The notes under the pieces are model-generated. The model was not told the origin of the DNA and did not search any database. It saw nothing but the letters and a program-made list of their open reading frames with translations. Below, in pieces: positions 10,746 to 20,381 of a stretch of DNA of 64,000 nt. Position numbers and translations under genes: made by a program. The DNA comes from Strigamia acuminata (Eukaryota; Arthropoda; Chilopoda; Geophilomorpha; Linotaeniidae). Numbering within the stretch: position 1 is the first letter of the stretch; the number at the start of each line of letters is the position of its first letter. Location of the stretch: contig OX442316.1 in the NCBI GenBank assembly GCA_949358305.1, forward strand, positions 992,001 to 1,056,000. Direction: 5' to 3'.

Positions 10746-12017
10746 GTCAAGTGTTAAAATTGCGGCAAATTTGGTCATTTCGCCCCGGGATTGCAGCAAA
10801 CCCAAAAGGGAAAAGCAATCCAGATCCGAAACAGCTGGGATGTCTGCCGACATGATCGCTACAGGAGCTATGGGAACCTGGATGGTTCACTCCGGTGCAA
10901 CACACCACATGACCGGCTACAAAGACAAATTTCAATCGCTAAACGCGACAAAGATTGACATGATGGGAAAACCGTCGAGTCTAAGGCTCAAGGAGATGTC
11001 GACTTGGTCTTCGAGCACGGTGAGAAGCCAACCCCAGCGATTCTTGGAAATGTGCTATACATACCGGACATTGAAATGTGGGTTTTACAATTAGATGAAG
11101 GCCATATGTAAAAATGGCATGTACCCGATACAAGAAGTAGGCAAATATGGTTTGGCATCCTCGAGTGCCCAAGAGAGCCAAGAGCTTTGGCACCGTCGCT
11201 TTATGCACGTATCTGTTTCAAGTCTCGAGAAGATGGCTAAGGGCGGTTTAGTCAGTGGACTACTACTGAGTGGGATGTGATCACAGAAATGTAACAGCTG
11301 CCTACAGTGAAAGTCGACCTGCCAAACATTCGAAAAGTCGAGGATGACCCTAGCTAACAGGCTATTGGATTTAGTAAATTAGATATCGCTGGACCTTTTG
11401 CAACGGAAAGCAAGGAAGGAAAGCAGTTTTTCATCATTTTCACCGACGACAAGTTACGAAAGGTGGAGATTTATTTTATGCACTACAAATCCGAGGCACT
11501 GGACAAGTTCAAACAATATTTGGCCAGGAATGAAAACGCCACTGAAAGGAGAATAAAAACACTGAAAACTGACAACGGGCTAGAGTACTGCAATAAGGGA
11601 TTCAAGGACTTCTTGACTACCAAGGGAATTTTTCACCAAAGACCCACAACTTTTATGCCACAGAAAAATGGCTTGGCAGAGCGCATGAACCGGGCTATAA
11701 TGGACCTTGTGTGCTAATGCCTAATTCACGCAAGATTGAGCACAACTTTCTGGGCCAAAGCGGTTTGTACGACTGCATATGTACACAACCGGACGGTAAC
11801 TACGGCAACGAGAAAGACACCATATGAGGTTTGGCAGGGCGAAAGCCGACGATTGGCTATTTACTTGCATTCGGCTGCAAAGCAGTTGTCCACAATCCTC
11901 CGCAGAAGAGGAAGAAGCTGGACAAGCGGGGTGTTGAGTGAATATTTATCGGTTACACACCGGGTGAGAAGTCATACCGTTTTTGGTGCCCCGAGAAGCA
12001 AACTAATACTAGTATAA
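10746..12017 (+). pseudogene. copia protease and integrase remnant
   Basis: In order: a protease site reading WMVHSGATHHMTG (10880-10918), where the catalytic Asp expected before SGA is His; a GAG-pre-integrase stretch with LWHRRFMHVS (about 11185-11215); and an integrase core with LDIAGPF, IIFTDDKLRK, TDNGLEY and GLAERMNRA. The Asp, Asp and Glu of the DDE triad are still readable, but stop codons and frameshifts lie between them. The protease change alone would prevent polyprotein processing. Confidence 0.85.
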
Positions 12018-12180
12018 CGTCACGGGATGCTCTTTTTAAAGAAGACGAATTAGGGGTCGGAAATTGTAAAGATACTGAAAATTCGGAGAGTGACGTGGTG
12101 ACTTTATTTTTTGACAGAGAAAAACCTCGAAAAACCCAATGGAAGTTGAGCTCAAAGGAGACAAGACAGAAGCAAAGAGT

Positions 12181-12716
12181 TCGGAGTCGACTGGTACTCA
12201 GAGAGTTAATTGGGTGCTTATCTTATATCGCAAACTGCACAAGACCGGACATAACATGTGAATTTTCTGGCAAAGACTTACGCAAAGCTGATAATCACGC
12301 AATGGAAAAGGGCTAAGCGCATCCTAAAATATCTGGCCAGAACGGCAGAGTACTAGTTGCACTACGAGAAGCAAGATGGCATATTGCAAGCATATGCTGA
12401 CGCAGACTGGGCAAATTGCAGGGAGACTGGAAGTCTTGTTCGGGAGCATTGTTGAAAGTGGGCAACAATGTGATCAACTGGCAGAGCAAAAGACAGACTG
12501 TAGTGGCCACTTCAACATTGGTTTGGATTTGTCGTCTGCTCGAGGAAATTGAAATGGGACGTTTTATTGGCAATGACCCCACAACTTTTTTCTGCGATAA
12601 CAAGCCGGCAAGGGCGTTTACTGAAACGTGGCGAAGAGAAGAACTAAAGACATCAATCTTCAGTTTCATTACGTATGAGATCAACTCAAGAAGAAGATAA
12701 TGAAACTGGTTATATC
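12181..12716 (+). pseudogene. copia RNase H remnant; reverse transcriptase largely missing
   Basis: Reads RELIGCLSYIANCTRPDI, AYADADWAN and INWQSKRQTVVATST, the connection and RNase H regions of copia Pol. The reverse transcriptase palm and fingers that should lie between the integrase and this segment are absent. Only about 170 bp separate them, so roughly 1 kb has been deleted. Several frameshifts are present. Confidence 0.85.
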
Positions 12717-12863
12717 TCAACGGAGGAAAATGAAGCGGACATTTTCAACAAGCTGCTTCAGCGAATCAAGTTTGAGAAGTTTTGCGTGCGTTTGGGTTTA
12801 CGACCGATTGAGAAGAAAACCCAGAAGAGCGCATAAAAACAACAACGGTTTCAAGCGGAGTTT

Positions 12864-13003
12864 TGTTAGGTTTAGATTTGAAAGCTTATATTGTTTGCGC
12901 ACTTTATACTGTTTGTATTATTGTTGTGTACCAAACATGGAGTAAATACTTAGTTTGTTCATTCTTTCCAATTCAACTCGTGTCCCCGTCTTCAATTACA
13001 ACA
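12864..13003 (+). repeat. 3' LTR of copia element
   Basis: Begins TGTTAGGTTTAG after a purine-rich AAGCGGAG and ends TTCAATTACAACA. It matches the 5' LTR over about 118 bp with several differences and a gap. Confidence 0.75.
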
Positions 13004-15254
13004 GATCTAATATTTTATTTTTTGTGAAATGTTATACCGTATGTTTTTGCGCTAGGGGCCCGCACACTGCACCGCAGGCGCAGGGTCTGCACTTGCGATT
13101 GGTTACGTTTGAGTTTACATTTTCTATAGAATTACAATTGCTAGCTTTTGCATGGGCACTCAAATAAATCTTTAAAAAGATGAAAAAAGGCTTCACTGCA
13201 CTGTTTGGCGCTTGTGCATGAAGCGTTCTCTTTTAACAAGGATGCGATCGTTTTTGCCATCATTTTCGCCAAAAAGGCCACGATAGATAATCAAAAAGAA
13301 AGGTTCCATCTTCTTTTAAACCTTAGCTCGAATCGTTTCCCTTTAAGATGGAATTGTGCTTGCGCTTGCTGCAGAAGCTGGCGTGACATCTGGTGTCTGA
13401 AGCACGAAAGCATAATGAAAATGCAACTTTACTTCTGCTTACTGTGTGCGAAACTTGGTTTAGTTTTAGGCATACTTGTAAAGAAATTGGTTGCACCGTT
13501 TTATTGTATTTACCGTATACAGTTGTCCGTTTACCAGTCTCTGCTTGTGCCTCGCGGGATTCGGAGACAATACATAACGAATCGCGTGTCAAGGCGGGTT
13601 AGCTCTGCTTTAAAAAAGAAAAGAAAAGAAAAGAAAAGAAAAGACAAGAAAGCGAGTTGAGGAAATAAAATTTAAAGAAAGAAGGAAAAGGGTTAGTTTT
13701 TGCAAAGTTGGGTCATTAGATATAGCAAATGATGTCTAATTACTCGACCGACTCTTGTGTAAAGACGAAAAAAATTAATTCATCCAACCTACTAGATTGC
13801 TTAAATGCCAAGATGCAACAGCTGCTACATGTTGCTTATATAACAAAATATGAGGGAAAACAAGATATGTGGGGAGAAAAAATCTTTTATGATCAGCTTA
13901 GGTAGTAGAGCAATTTGAAGATGGTGTCAGCTGTTTTGAAGAGTTCTTAGCTTTTTCGCTTCGTTACAAGTGTTGAATTGAGATCTCACTTTTCAGATGA
14001 CATGCACTTTATTTCATGGAATACACCATTCTTACGCCATTCTTTTTAATTACTCTCAAGATTGTACTCTGCTGACATTTTCACTTCGATTTGACCGGCT
14101 TCTGGTCACATTAACATTGGCGAAGAATAACTCTTAATTTATTCATTTTGAAACTAGATGGTGCTGTCGTGTAATCATTAGCTATTTATAGAAATTGTAA
14201 AATAATTATTAAAGGGCAAATACGTATTTTAGAAAACACTCCAGTCCATGTTGTACGTTTTTTCAAAAAAATATTCATGTGTGGTCACTAAAAGAGGTGC
14301 AAATGACATATTTCTCATTTTTTTTGAACATTTTAAGTAGATAATTAAAAAACATTAAAAATATGTGTGTTGGGTAAATTTGTTATTGATTAAAAATATT
14401 CTCTACTAATAATAAGAAAAGTTATAAGTTGCAAAGACAATTTTTGATATCAGTTTGAAGTTTACTGCTCATTTTATGGCTTAGGCTTGATTGGTGCATA
14501 AATAATAAAGTTTAGCATTAAAAAAAACCCTGCAGTATGTGCACGGCTGAGAGTCAAAATATTTAAAATTAGTTACCTGCTAAAATTCAGATTAAAGTGG
14601 CTGGTGCGCAGGTTTTTGTGAAATTGATTTATATCAATCAATAAAAATATAAGGAATATACTAATTTTACAAAGGAGAAAACTTTATTGCTATCTAAACT
14701 GTTGGGGTGGAATGAAATGAACAAACAACAACACCTGTAAAATCTTTATTGCAAACTGTCAACATTTATTTATTTCATGAGATTTTCTAAACTAATTCTA
14801 ACTGTCAACACTATTCATAACTTCAGGTTGTTGTTTTTTTCTTTAAAAAAAATTATCTAAGTTTTTTGAGAGGTTTCAAATTTATAAAGAAATTTTTCTC
14901 AATTAAATTTTTCAGGGGAAAAAAAGTAAACGAGCTTAACAACTATCTGAATGTAATATAGAACACTCATTTTATTAAAAAAAAAAGAAAAAGAAAAGAT
15001 TACTAGTCATGCATCTGGCATTTCTCCAGTTTAGTGCGCAGGTGAAGTTCCATCTGAATCTTGCAAAGACATCACAAGCTGTGCACTAATGGCTTGCAAG
15101 AAAATTTCTATGCAAATTGTAATAGCCTTTGGTTGCACAGTCCTTCACTGTTACCCTCTAATTTCAGATTTCACATTTAAGCTTGCGTGCTGCCAACTTT
15201 GACGCCTGCGTGTAATAATGCAGCAAAGTATAATCCGCAATTGTTTACTCGTAG
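13004..15254. other. Intron 1, 3' part
   Basis: AT-rich non-coding sequence with an AAAAG repeat at 13612-13650. Frames at 13205-13660 are open only because of that repeat. It ends in the acceptor of beat exon B. Confidence 0.6.
13612..13650 (+). repeat. AAAAG pentanucleotide microsatellite
   Basis: About eight AAAAG units with one AAGAC variant. Confidence 0.9.
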
Positions 15255-15390
15255 CAAACGGTATCCAACGACCATCAGGTGGTTTTGGTCAACCTAAGTC
15301 CTGCTGCGACGGGGCTATACAGATGTGAAGTTTCAGCCGAAGCACCATCATTCCAAACCGAGCACCAGACTAAAGAAATGCTCGTAGTAG
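15255..15390 (+). CDS. Beaten path family protein, exon completing Ig domain 1
   Basis: This exon supplies the second half of Ig domain 1. After acceptor CTCGTAG, in the phase left by the previous exon, it reads QTVSNDHQVVLVNLSPAATG and then the hallmark LYRCEVSAEAPSFQT, which carries the second Ig cysteine and is one of the most conserved strings in Beat proteins, then TKEMLVV. The donor is GTAG|GTAAGT, a strong site that ends the exon in phase 1. It is short (45 codons) and hidden from simple ORF searches. It lies 9 kb from the exon with the partner cysteine. The donor phase does not fit the next exon's only good acceptor (see that exon). Confidence 0.9.
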
Positions 15391-17658
15391 GTAAGTAACA
15401 ACTAATTTGATTTTTCAATGTTAGCTAGACATTTTATATTTTATTCTAACTTGATAAATAACACTGGGTAATTAAATGCTGGTTGGCTCTGTTGGCTTTG
15501 GCACCAACTGAAATGTGCCAAAATAAAGAAAATAAAAATTTGTTACAATTTAAAGTGGAAATATTACTTGAGAAATTTAGAGTAACTTACCACTTAGACA
15601 TTCCGTTCTGGATGCTTGCACGAGGTATGTTAACTTCAAAGACAAGTATGCTACTTGCTTCTGTAAAATGTTTGATTAACTTTCATCAAATTGCGTTTAG
15701 ATTCAAAGTCTTGGCGTTTATGAAAAAATATTCTTCAACAGTTGCTTCAATATTTTTTGCTGTATTTCTCATAAGTGCAGAAATATGGTTGAGACCTTTT
15801 ACAATGTCTGCTGGAACGGCAGCAATAGCACTACGTATGTGCTTGAATTTTGAATGTACTTTTACTTTTTATTCATTTTAATGATGCTTTCAACATTTTT
15901 AACAAGCACATCATAATGCTTTCAAATATTTATAATATATTTTTGGATTTTAACATTTACGTTACATAGTTTGGTCTAAATAGCTTTGAAATTATTTTTC
16001 CATGTTATTCAATTTTTTTTAATTAGCGCAACTTTTTCTGCTATTCTGGGAATGATATTTTCTAGAACTATTTTATTTCTTGTTTTATTCTGATGTTTAA
16101 TAAGTAAACAACCAACAAATCACAAAGCACTGCATAGTGCATACCAATGAAATGTGCAGTTTTATAATGGACCACAACACCTTGAGAGGACAAAAACTTT
16201 ATTTTAGTAATTTTAAGTTGGCTTAAAATGCATTGAAATTCTGTGTCGTTACCAGAAACAGAATACAATGCTAATGGTGATGTCAGTGAAAATCAATGAT
16301 TTTTTTATATCCCTAGTGAGCAAATTAAAATATTTGAAAAACGGATAAAATATAAAGAAGTTTCTTCAGGGCTTGTTTTACTTTTTTTTTTTTTTTTTTT
16401 TTTTTTGTACCATTTTCATATTAACAAACAAATAAATTTGATTTCTAAATAATCTTACACAGGTGAATTCACGTCTGTTGATAAAAATTTAAAAAGTTAA
16501 AAGCAAAAAAAGTTTGAAATTGTTTCTTTCTTTCTTTCTTTCTTTCTTTCTTTTTTTTTGGTTTACTTTTTTATATTAAAAAGGTGACGTCTTTTCCTTC
16601 CACTTTTATTAATCTTCACTTTCTTGTTGGTGTGTGCAGGGCGGGAAAGCAAAGCATTTCTTTTTTGCGTTTACAGAGCTGTTTCATTAGAATTTCACGG
16701 CGAACTAAATATGAAAATATTGCAGCTCAATATTCAAACCCTATTGAATAAACCGCATAAAATTTGTTTATAAATGATTTAACTTTATATTTGGACAGAC
16801 AGACAGATTTACGCAAATTTATGCTTACCTGATATTTCTGATAAAGCTAACTCTGAGGATGTACTAATTCCTTATACTTACGCCACGCTTTCTTGTTCTT
16901 TGTGCTTCTCCCGTTGCATTGACAAAATCATTGCAGAAAAAAATTGCTTAAACTATTGACTTTTTTAATTGCCCACTTTAAATGATTTTTTAAATTTGTA
17001 GATTTGGTGTTCCCAGTTAAGATGAAAGACATGTTGCAAGAAAAAGGAGCAAAATGGTTGTTTTATAATTACATTAGCAGTGACAAAAATGTTGTGAAAC
17101 GTACCTATTGCTTCAGCTTTACACTAGGAATATTGTTGCTGTCAGTAGAAAGCTATGTTTCACCATTTCTCCAATTTAAACCAATTGCAATGATTGAATT
17201 GAATTTTTTTGAATGTGGTTTTTCTGGCAGGTTGGCACATTTTTGTGTAACCATTACGACATAAATAGACTTATTGAGTATGGAAATTCGATTGGCACCA
17301 AAATTTCAATGGGAGCTTGATTGTGGATAAAATATCACAGCTGGATTTTCCTGCTGTTTACATTAGCAAACAAACTATTTAAGGAGGAAAAATTGCACTC
17401 AGAAACTAAAAGGCAGAGAGAGCATTAGTCGAGTGCTTGTGTAACTTAGCACCGTTTTTACATTTATGATCTCCGTTCATTACCATACTTTTAATTATAG
17501 AATTTAATTACGGTAATCTTAAAACTGCTGATGTATTGAATCTTTTTTTTATTCAGCATTGTTTCTAGTTTTTCTAGGTTAGAAAGGAATGAACAAACAA
17601 TAAACACACAATAGTAACAGTTTACATTTAAAACTTTAATGTTTTATATGAAAAAGAA
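15391..17658. other. Intron 2, 5' part
   Basis: AT-rich, with a 25-nt poly-T at 16382-16406 and TTTC repeats at 16523-16559. A 132-codon open frame at 15483-15881 (+), starting MALLALAPTEMC, is the longest non-repeat frame in the intron. It has no recognisable domain, lies inside the gene in sense orientation, and is probably chance. Confidence 0.5.
16523..16559 (+). repeat. TTTC tetranucleotide microsatellite
   Basis: Tandem TTTC units run into a T-tract. Confidence 0.9.
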
Positions 17659-17935
17659 ACGTTTACACGCACGGAATATTTCGAGTGAGATGAAATATTC
17701 CGTGTGCACAACTGTCAGGATTATTCGAGTAGTGAATAATCCCTCGCACAAGGTTGTTTAATTCGAACTATTTTATTGCGCATGCGCGCATCGCTTCCGG
17801 CACTTCCCCATTGGTCGAAAACGGAAAGTAATCACGAATTATTTTCTGCATGTAAACCAAGATGTAACCACAACAATTTGATTTTTTCACAACTTGAATT
17901 ATTCACCACTCAAAATATTCGGTGCATGTAAACGT
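17659..17935. mobile_element. Inverted-repeat MITE with internal hairpins
   Basis: The left end ACGTTTACACGCACGGAATA and right end ATATTCGGTGCATGTAAACGT are imperfect inverted repeats enclosing 277 bp. Inside are two smaller hairpins: CACGGAATATTTC pairing with GAAATATTCCGTG, and GGATTATTCGAG pairing with GAATAATCC. No coding capacity. The class is unassigned because no clear target duplication is visible. Confidence 0.7.
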
Positions 17936-18253
17936 GGTATTAGATGACAATTAAAATACGCTATTCTTACCAAAGGCCTTTCACATTCATGACGTCACGA
18001 GCATACTCTGTATTAAAGTATTGTACTGCTCATATTTTTTTTCTAACTTGAAAATTGGAATCACAAATTCTAATTAGATTTTATTTAAAAACTCATTTCT
18101 TTTGTGTAGTGATGTTTATGTCGTGTAGAAACGCTGAATAATTAACTGATGTAGCATTAAATCGGGGGAAGTATAAATGACGACGTGAATGTCGTTTTTA
18201 GAATTTAAGAAAAGGCATTTATCTAAAAATTAAAATTTGATAATTAGTTTGTA

Positions 18254-19445
18254 CTACTCAAACCCAGGTGTAAGTGGTCACTTCTTTTCAGTGTGTAATC
18301 AAATGTTTATTTCAAGTTTTTCAGGTTTAGTGTAATAAATAAATAAATTTGCACATGAGGGTTGAAAAATACACTGAGTTTACTTTAATTCAAAAAAAAA
18401 AAACCAAAATAAACAAATAAACAAAAAAGTTATGACTGATTTCAGTTGAGTTATTTGACACAAGTGAAAGTGGTCACTGCACTACTTGACTCATGTGAAA
18501 GTGGTCAAGTCATTTTAATATTTTGTAACATCTTCTTTAGCATTAATTACTGCCTGAATACGGTCTGGCATGGTTTCTATTAGTTCTTGACAATATTCTG
18601 GAGTGATCGAGCCCCACAGGCCAAGTCAAAACCTAAATGTGATGGGTTTGAAAACTGAGCAATTGACTTGACTTTATGTTTAGAATCATTTTCCTGCTGA
18701 AATACCCATTTCAAAGCCAGTTTATCACCTGCAAATTGAAGCATAACAATCCTTCAACACTTTTTTATAAGTATATTGGTCTGTGAAACCCTTAATTTAA
18801 TGTTGTGGACCGATACACATACAGGAAACCATCCCCAAGCCATTTTACTATTGGGATGGCTTGGGGATGGTTTCCTCTATGTGTATCGGTTCACAACATT
18901 AAATTAAGGGTTTCACAGACCAGTATACTTATAAAAAAGTGTTGAAGGATTGTTATGCTTCAATTTGCAGGTGATAAACTGCTTTGAAATGGATTTTTCA
19001 GCAGGAAAATGATTCTAAACATAAAGTCAAGTCAATTGCTCAGTTTTCAAACCCATCACATTTAGGTTTTGACTTGGCCTGTGGGGCTCGATCACTCCAG
19101 AATATTGTCAAGAACTAATAAAAACCATGACAGACCGTATTCAGGCAGTAATTAATGCTAAAGGAGATGTTACAAAATATTAAAATGACTTGACCACTTT
19201 CACATGAGTCAAGTAGTGCAGTGACCACTTTCATTTGTGGCAAGTGACACAACTGAAATCAGTCATAACATTTTTGTTTATATGTTTATTTTGGTTTTTT
19301 TTTTTTGAATTAAAGTAAATTCAGTGTATTTTTCAACCCTCATGTGCAAATTTATTTATTTATTTCACTAAACCTGAAAAACTTGAAATAAACATTTTGA
19401 TTACACACTGAAACGAGGTGACCACTTACACCTGGGTTTGAGTAG
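18254..19445. mobile_element. Foldback element: two inverted Tc1 3' halves (1.19-kb palindrome)
   Basis: Two ~590-bp arms (18254-18843 and 18856-19445) are near-perfect inverted copies around a 12-bp loop. The outer ends are CTACTCAAACCCAGGTGTAA and its complement, flanked by TA (18252-18253 and 19446-19447), the Tc1/mariner target duplication. Each arm reads inward as the C-terminal part of a Tc1-type transposase. The right arm has FQQENDSKHKVK and DRIQAVINAKGDVTKY before a stop; the left arm on the minus strand has TMPDRIQAVINA. The frames are broken elsewhere and the N-terminal half is missing from both, so no transposase is made, but both ends could still be mobilised in trans. It lies in beat intron 2. 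Confidence 0.92.
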
Positions 19446-19788
19446 TAAATCGATTGTACTTTGTATCAAGTTTGTGCATCTTGCAGCGACTGGCTAATTA
19501 TCTGGAAAGAAGGACAAAATTACTTGCCGTAGGAATAACATGGGGAAAGCGCAGAAACGTAAATGTTGAAATCAATTATATTTTTTTATTCACCAAAAGT
19601 CGAAAAAGAAAAATAATTTGTGATTATCAAAAAAACAAAACAAAATGGAATGTAAAATTAATTTTGGATTTGATTTGATTGATATTGTCGTATTGTGAAT
19701 GATTTGAATTGTTTGCGATGTACTGTACAATGTTTGCGGGTTTAGAAATATCTGTATTTATTTTTACCTAACGGATCCATCGACTAAG

Positions 19789-19908
19789 GGCCCGATGATC
19801 GAGGGAGGTCAGAATCATTACCGAGTTGGAGATTCCGTACACATGAATTGTTCTACAGTTGCACTGAGTCCGACCGTGACGCTGCAATGGTTCGTCAACG
19901 GCAAAAAG
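19789..19908 (+). CDS. Beaten path family protein, exon encoding the first half of Ig domain 2
   Basis: Reads GPMIEGGQNHYRVGDSVHMN then CSTVALSPTVTLQWFVNGKK, the first half of the second Beat Ig domain: an IEGG-x-Y-x-V/I-GD lead-in, the first cysteine in an NCS glycosylation sequon, and the core tryptophan. The donor AAG|GTGAAA leaves phase 0, agreeing with the next exon. The 5' boundary is uncertain. The only AG after a pyrimidine tract and a branch-like CTAAC is at 19787-19788, giving phase 0, but the previous exon ends in phase 1. The similarity seems to extend a few codons upstream (DPSTK), where a phase-correct start at 19775 would need a non-AG acceptor. The domain identity is secure, the exact start is not. 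Confidence 0.85.
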
Positions 19909-20051
19909 GTGAAATTTCTATTTCTATTTCTATTTTTATTTCTATTTCTATTTCTATTTCTATTTCTATTTCAATTTCTATTTCTATTTCTACTTCTATT
20001 TCTATTTCTAATCGAGTTTTAATAACCTATGTTGGTTGGTGATGATTGCAG
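19909..20051 (+). repeat. 143-bp intron filled by an ATTTCT hexanucleotide repeat
   Basis: Between donor GTGAAA (19909) and acceptor TGATTGCAG (20043-20051), positions 19914-20010 are about sixteen ATTTCT units with a few variants. The repeat starts within six bases of the donor and makes up two thirds of the intron. Read through, it would encode an in-frame Phe/Leu-rich stretch. Confidence 0.9.
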
Positions 20052-20381
20052 GCGGTGGACAGTGTGCTGCACAGGTACCCAGTCATGAGAAATAGGAATG
20101 GCCTCGAGTCGAAGATTCTTGGTTTGGAATTTCAAGTATCTGATCAGCACTTTGTAGATGGTGGTCTACATCTGCGCTGCGAATCCAGTTTTCATCCTTT
20201 CTACAATATAAGCAGTGAACATTCCATTAACCAGAAGCATCAGCCTCTCTCGGTGCTGCAGAATAAAGAGATTCTCAGTCAAGGTATTGCTCTCTACATC
20301 TTTGCATTCACTTTACTAATATTATTGCATCCATTTACAAATGATCGCCTATTGTCCTACTTTATTTGCAGTTCAGAGTAA
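20052..20381 (+). CDS. Beaten path family protein, last coding exon (end of Ig domain 2 and hydrophobic tail)
   Basis: Starts in phase 0 after TGATTGCAG and reads AVDSVLHRYPVMRNRNGLES, then a Beat-typical segment ILGLEFQVSDQHFVDGGLHL followed by RCESSFHPFYNISSE. This gives the second cysteine of Ig domain 2 and an NIS sequon. After SVLQNKEILSQ the open frame continues into IALYIFAFTLLILLHPF, a hydrophobic stretch, and stops at TAA 20379-20381. A hydrophobic C-terminus fits the membrane or GPI attachment known for some Beat proteins. A possible donor CAAG|GTATTG at 20284 could instead splice the tail away. The four exons give about 268 residues, a little short of usual Beat lengths because the signal peptide is missing. 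Confidence 0.88.
   Translation, partial: AVDSVLHRYPVMRNRNGLESKILGLEFQVSDQHFVDGGLHLRCESSFHPFYNISSEHSINQKHQPLSVLQNKEILSQGIALYIFAFTLLILLHPFTNDRLLSYFICSSE

Larger units (their letters stand above)
9465..13003 (+). mobile_element. Decayed Ty1/copia-class LTR retrotransposon
   Basis: An LTR pair (9465-9618 and 12864-13003) brackets 3.2 kb whose broken frames show Gag, zinc knuckle, protease, GAG-pre-integrase, integrase and RNase H in copia order, with integrase before RNase H. It lies in sense orientation inside beat intron 1. Full-length copia elements are about 4.5-5.5 kb. This one lacks most of the reverse transcriptase, and frameshifts and stops break every domain, so it cannot be autonomous. 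The LTRs differ by many substitutions and indels and no 5-bp target duplication remains, so the insertion is old. Confidence 0.9.

Noticed and set aside
15483-15881. 132-codon frame in beat intron 2
   Set aside because: No recognised domain, no element context, and an intron of a transcribed gene in the same direction. Chance cannot be excluded.
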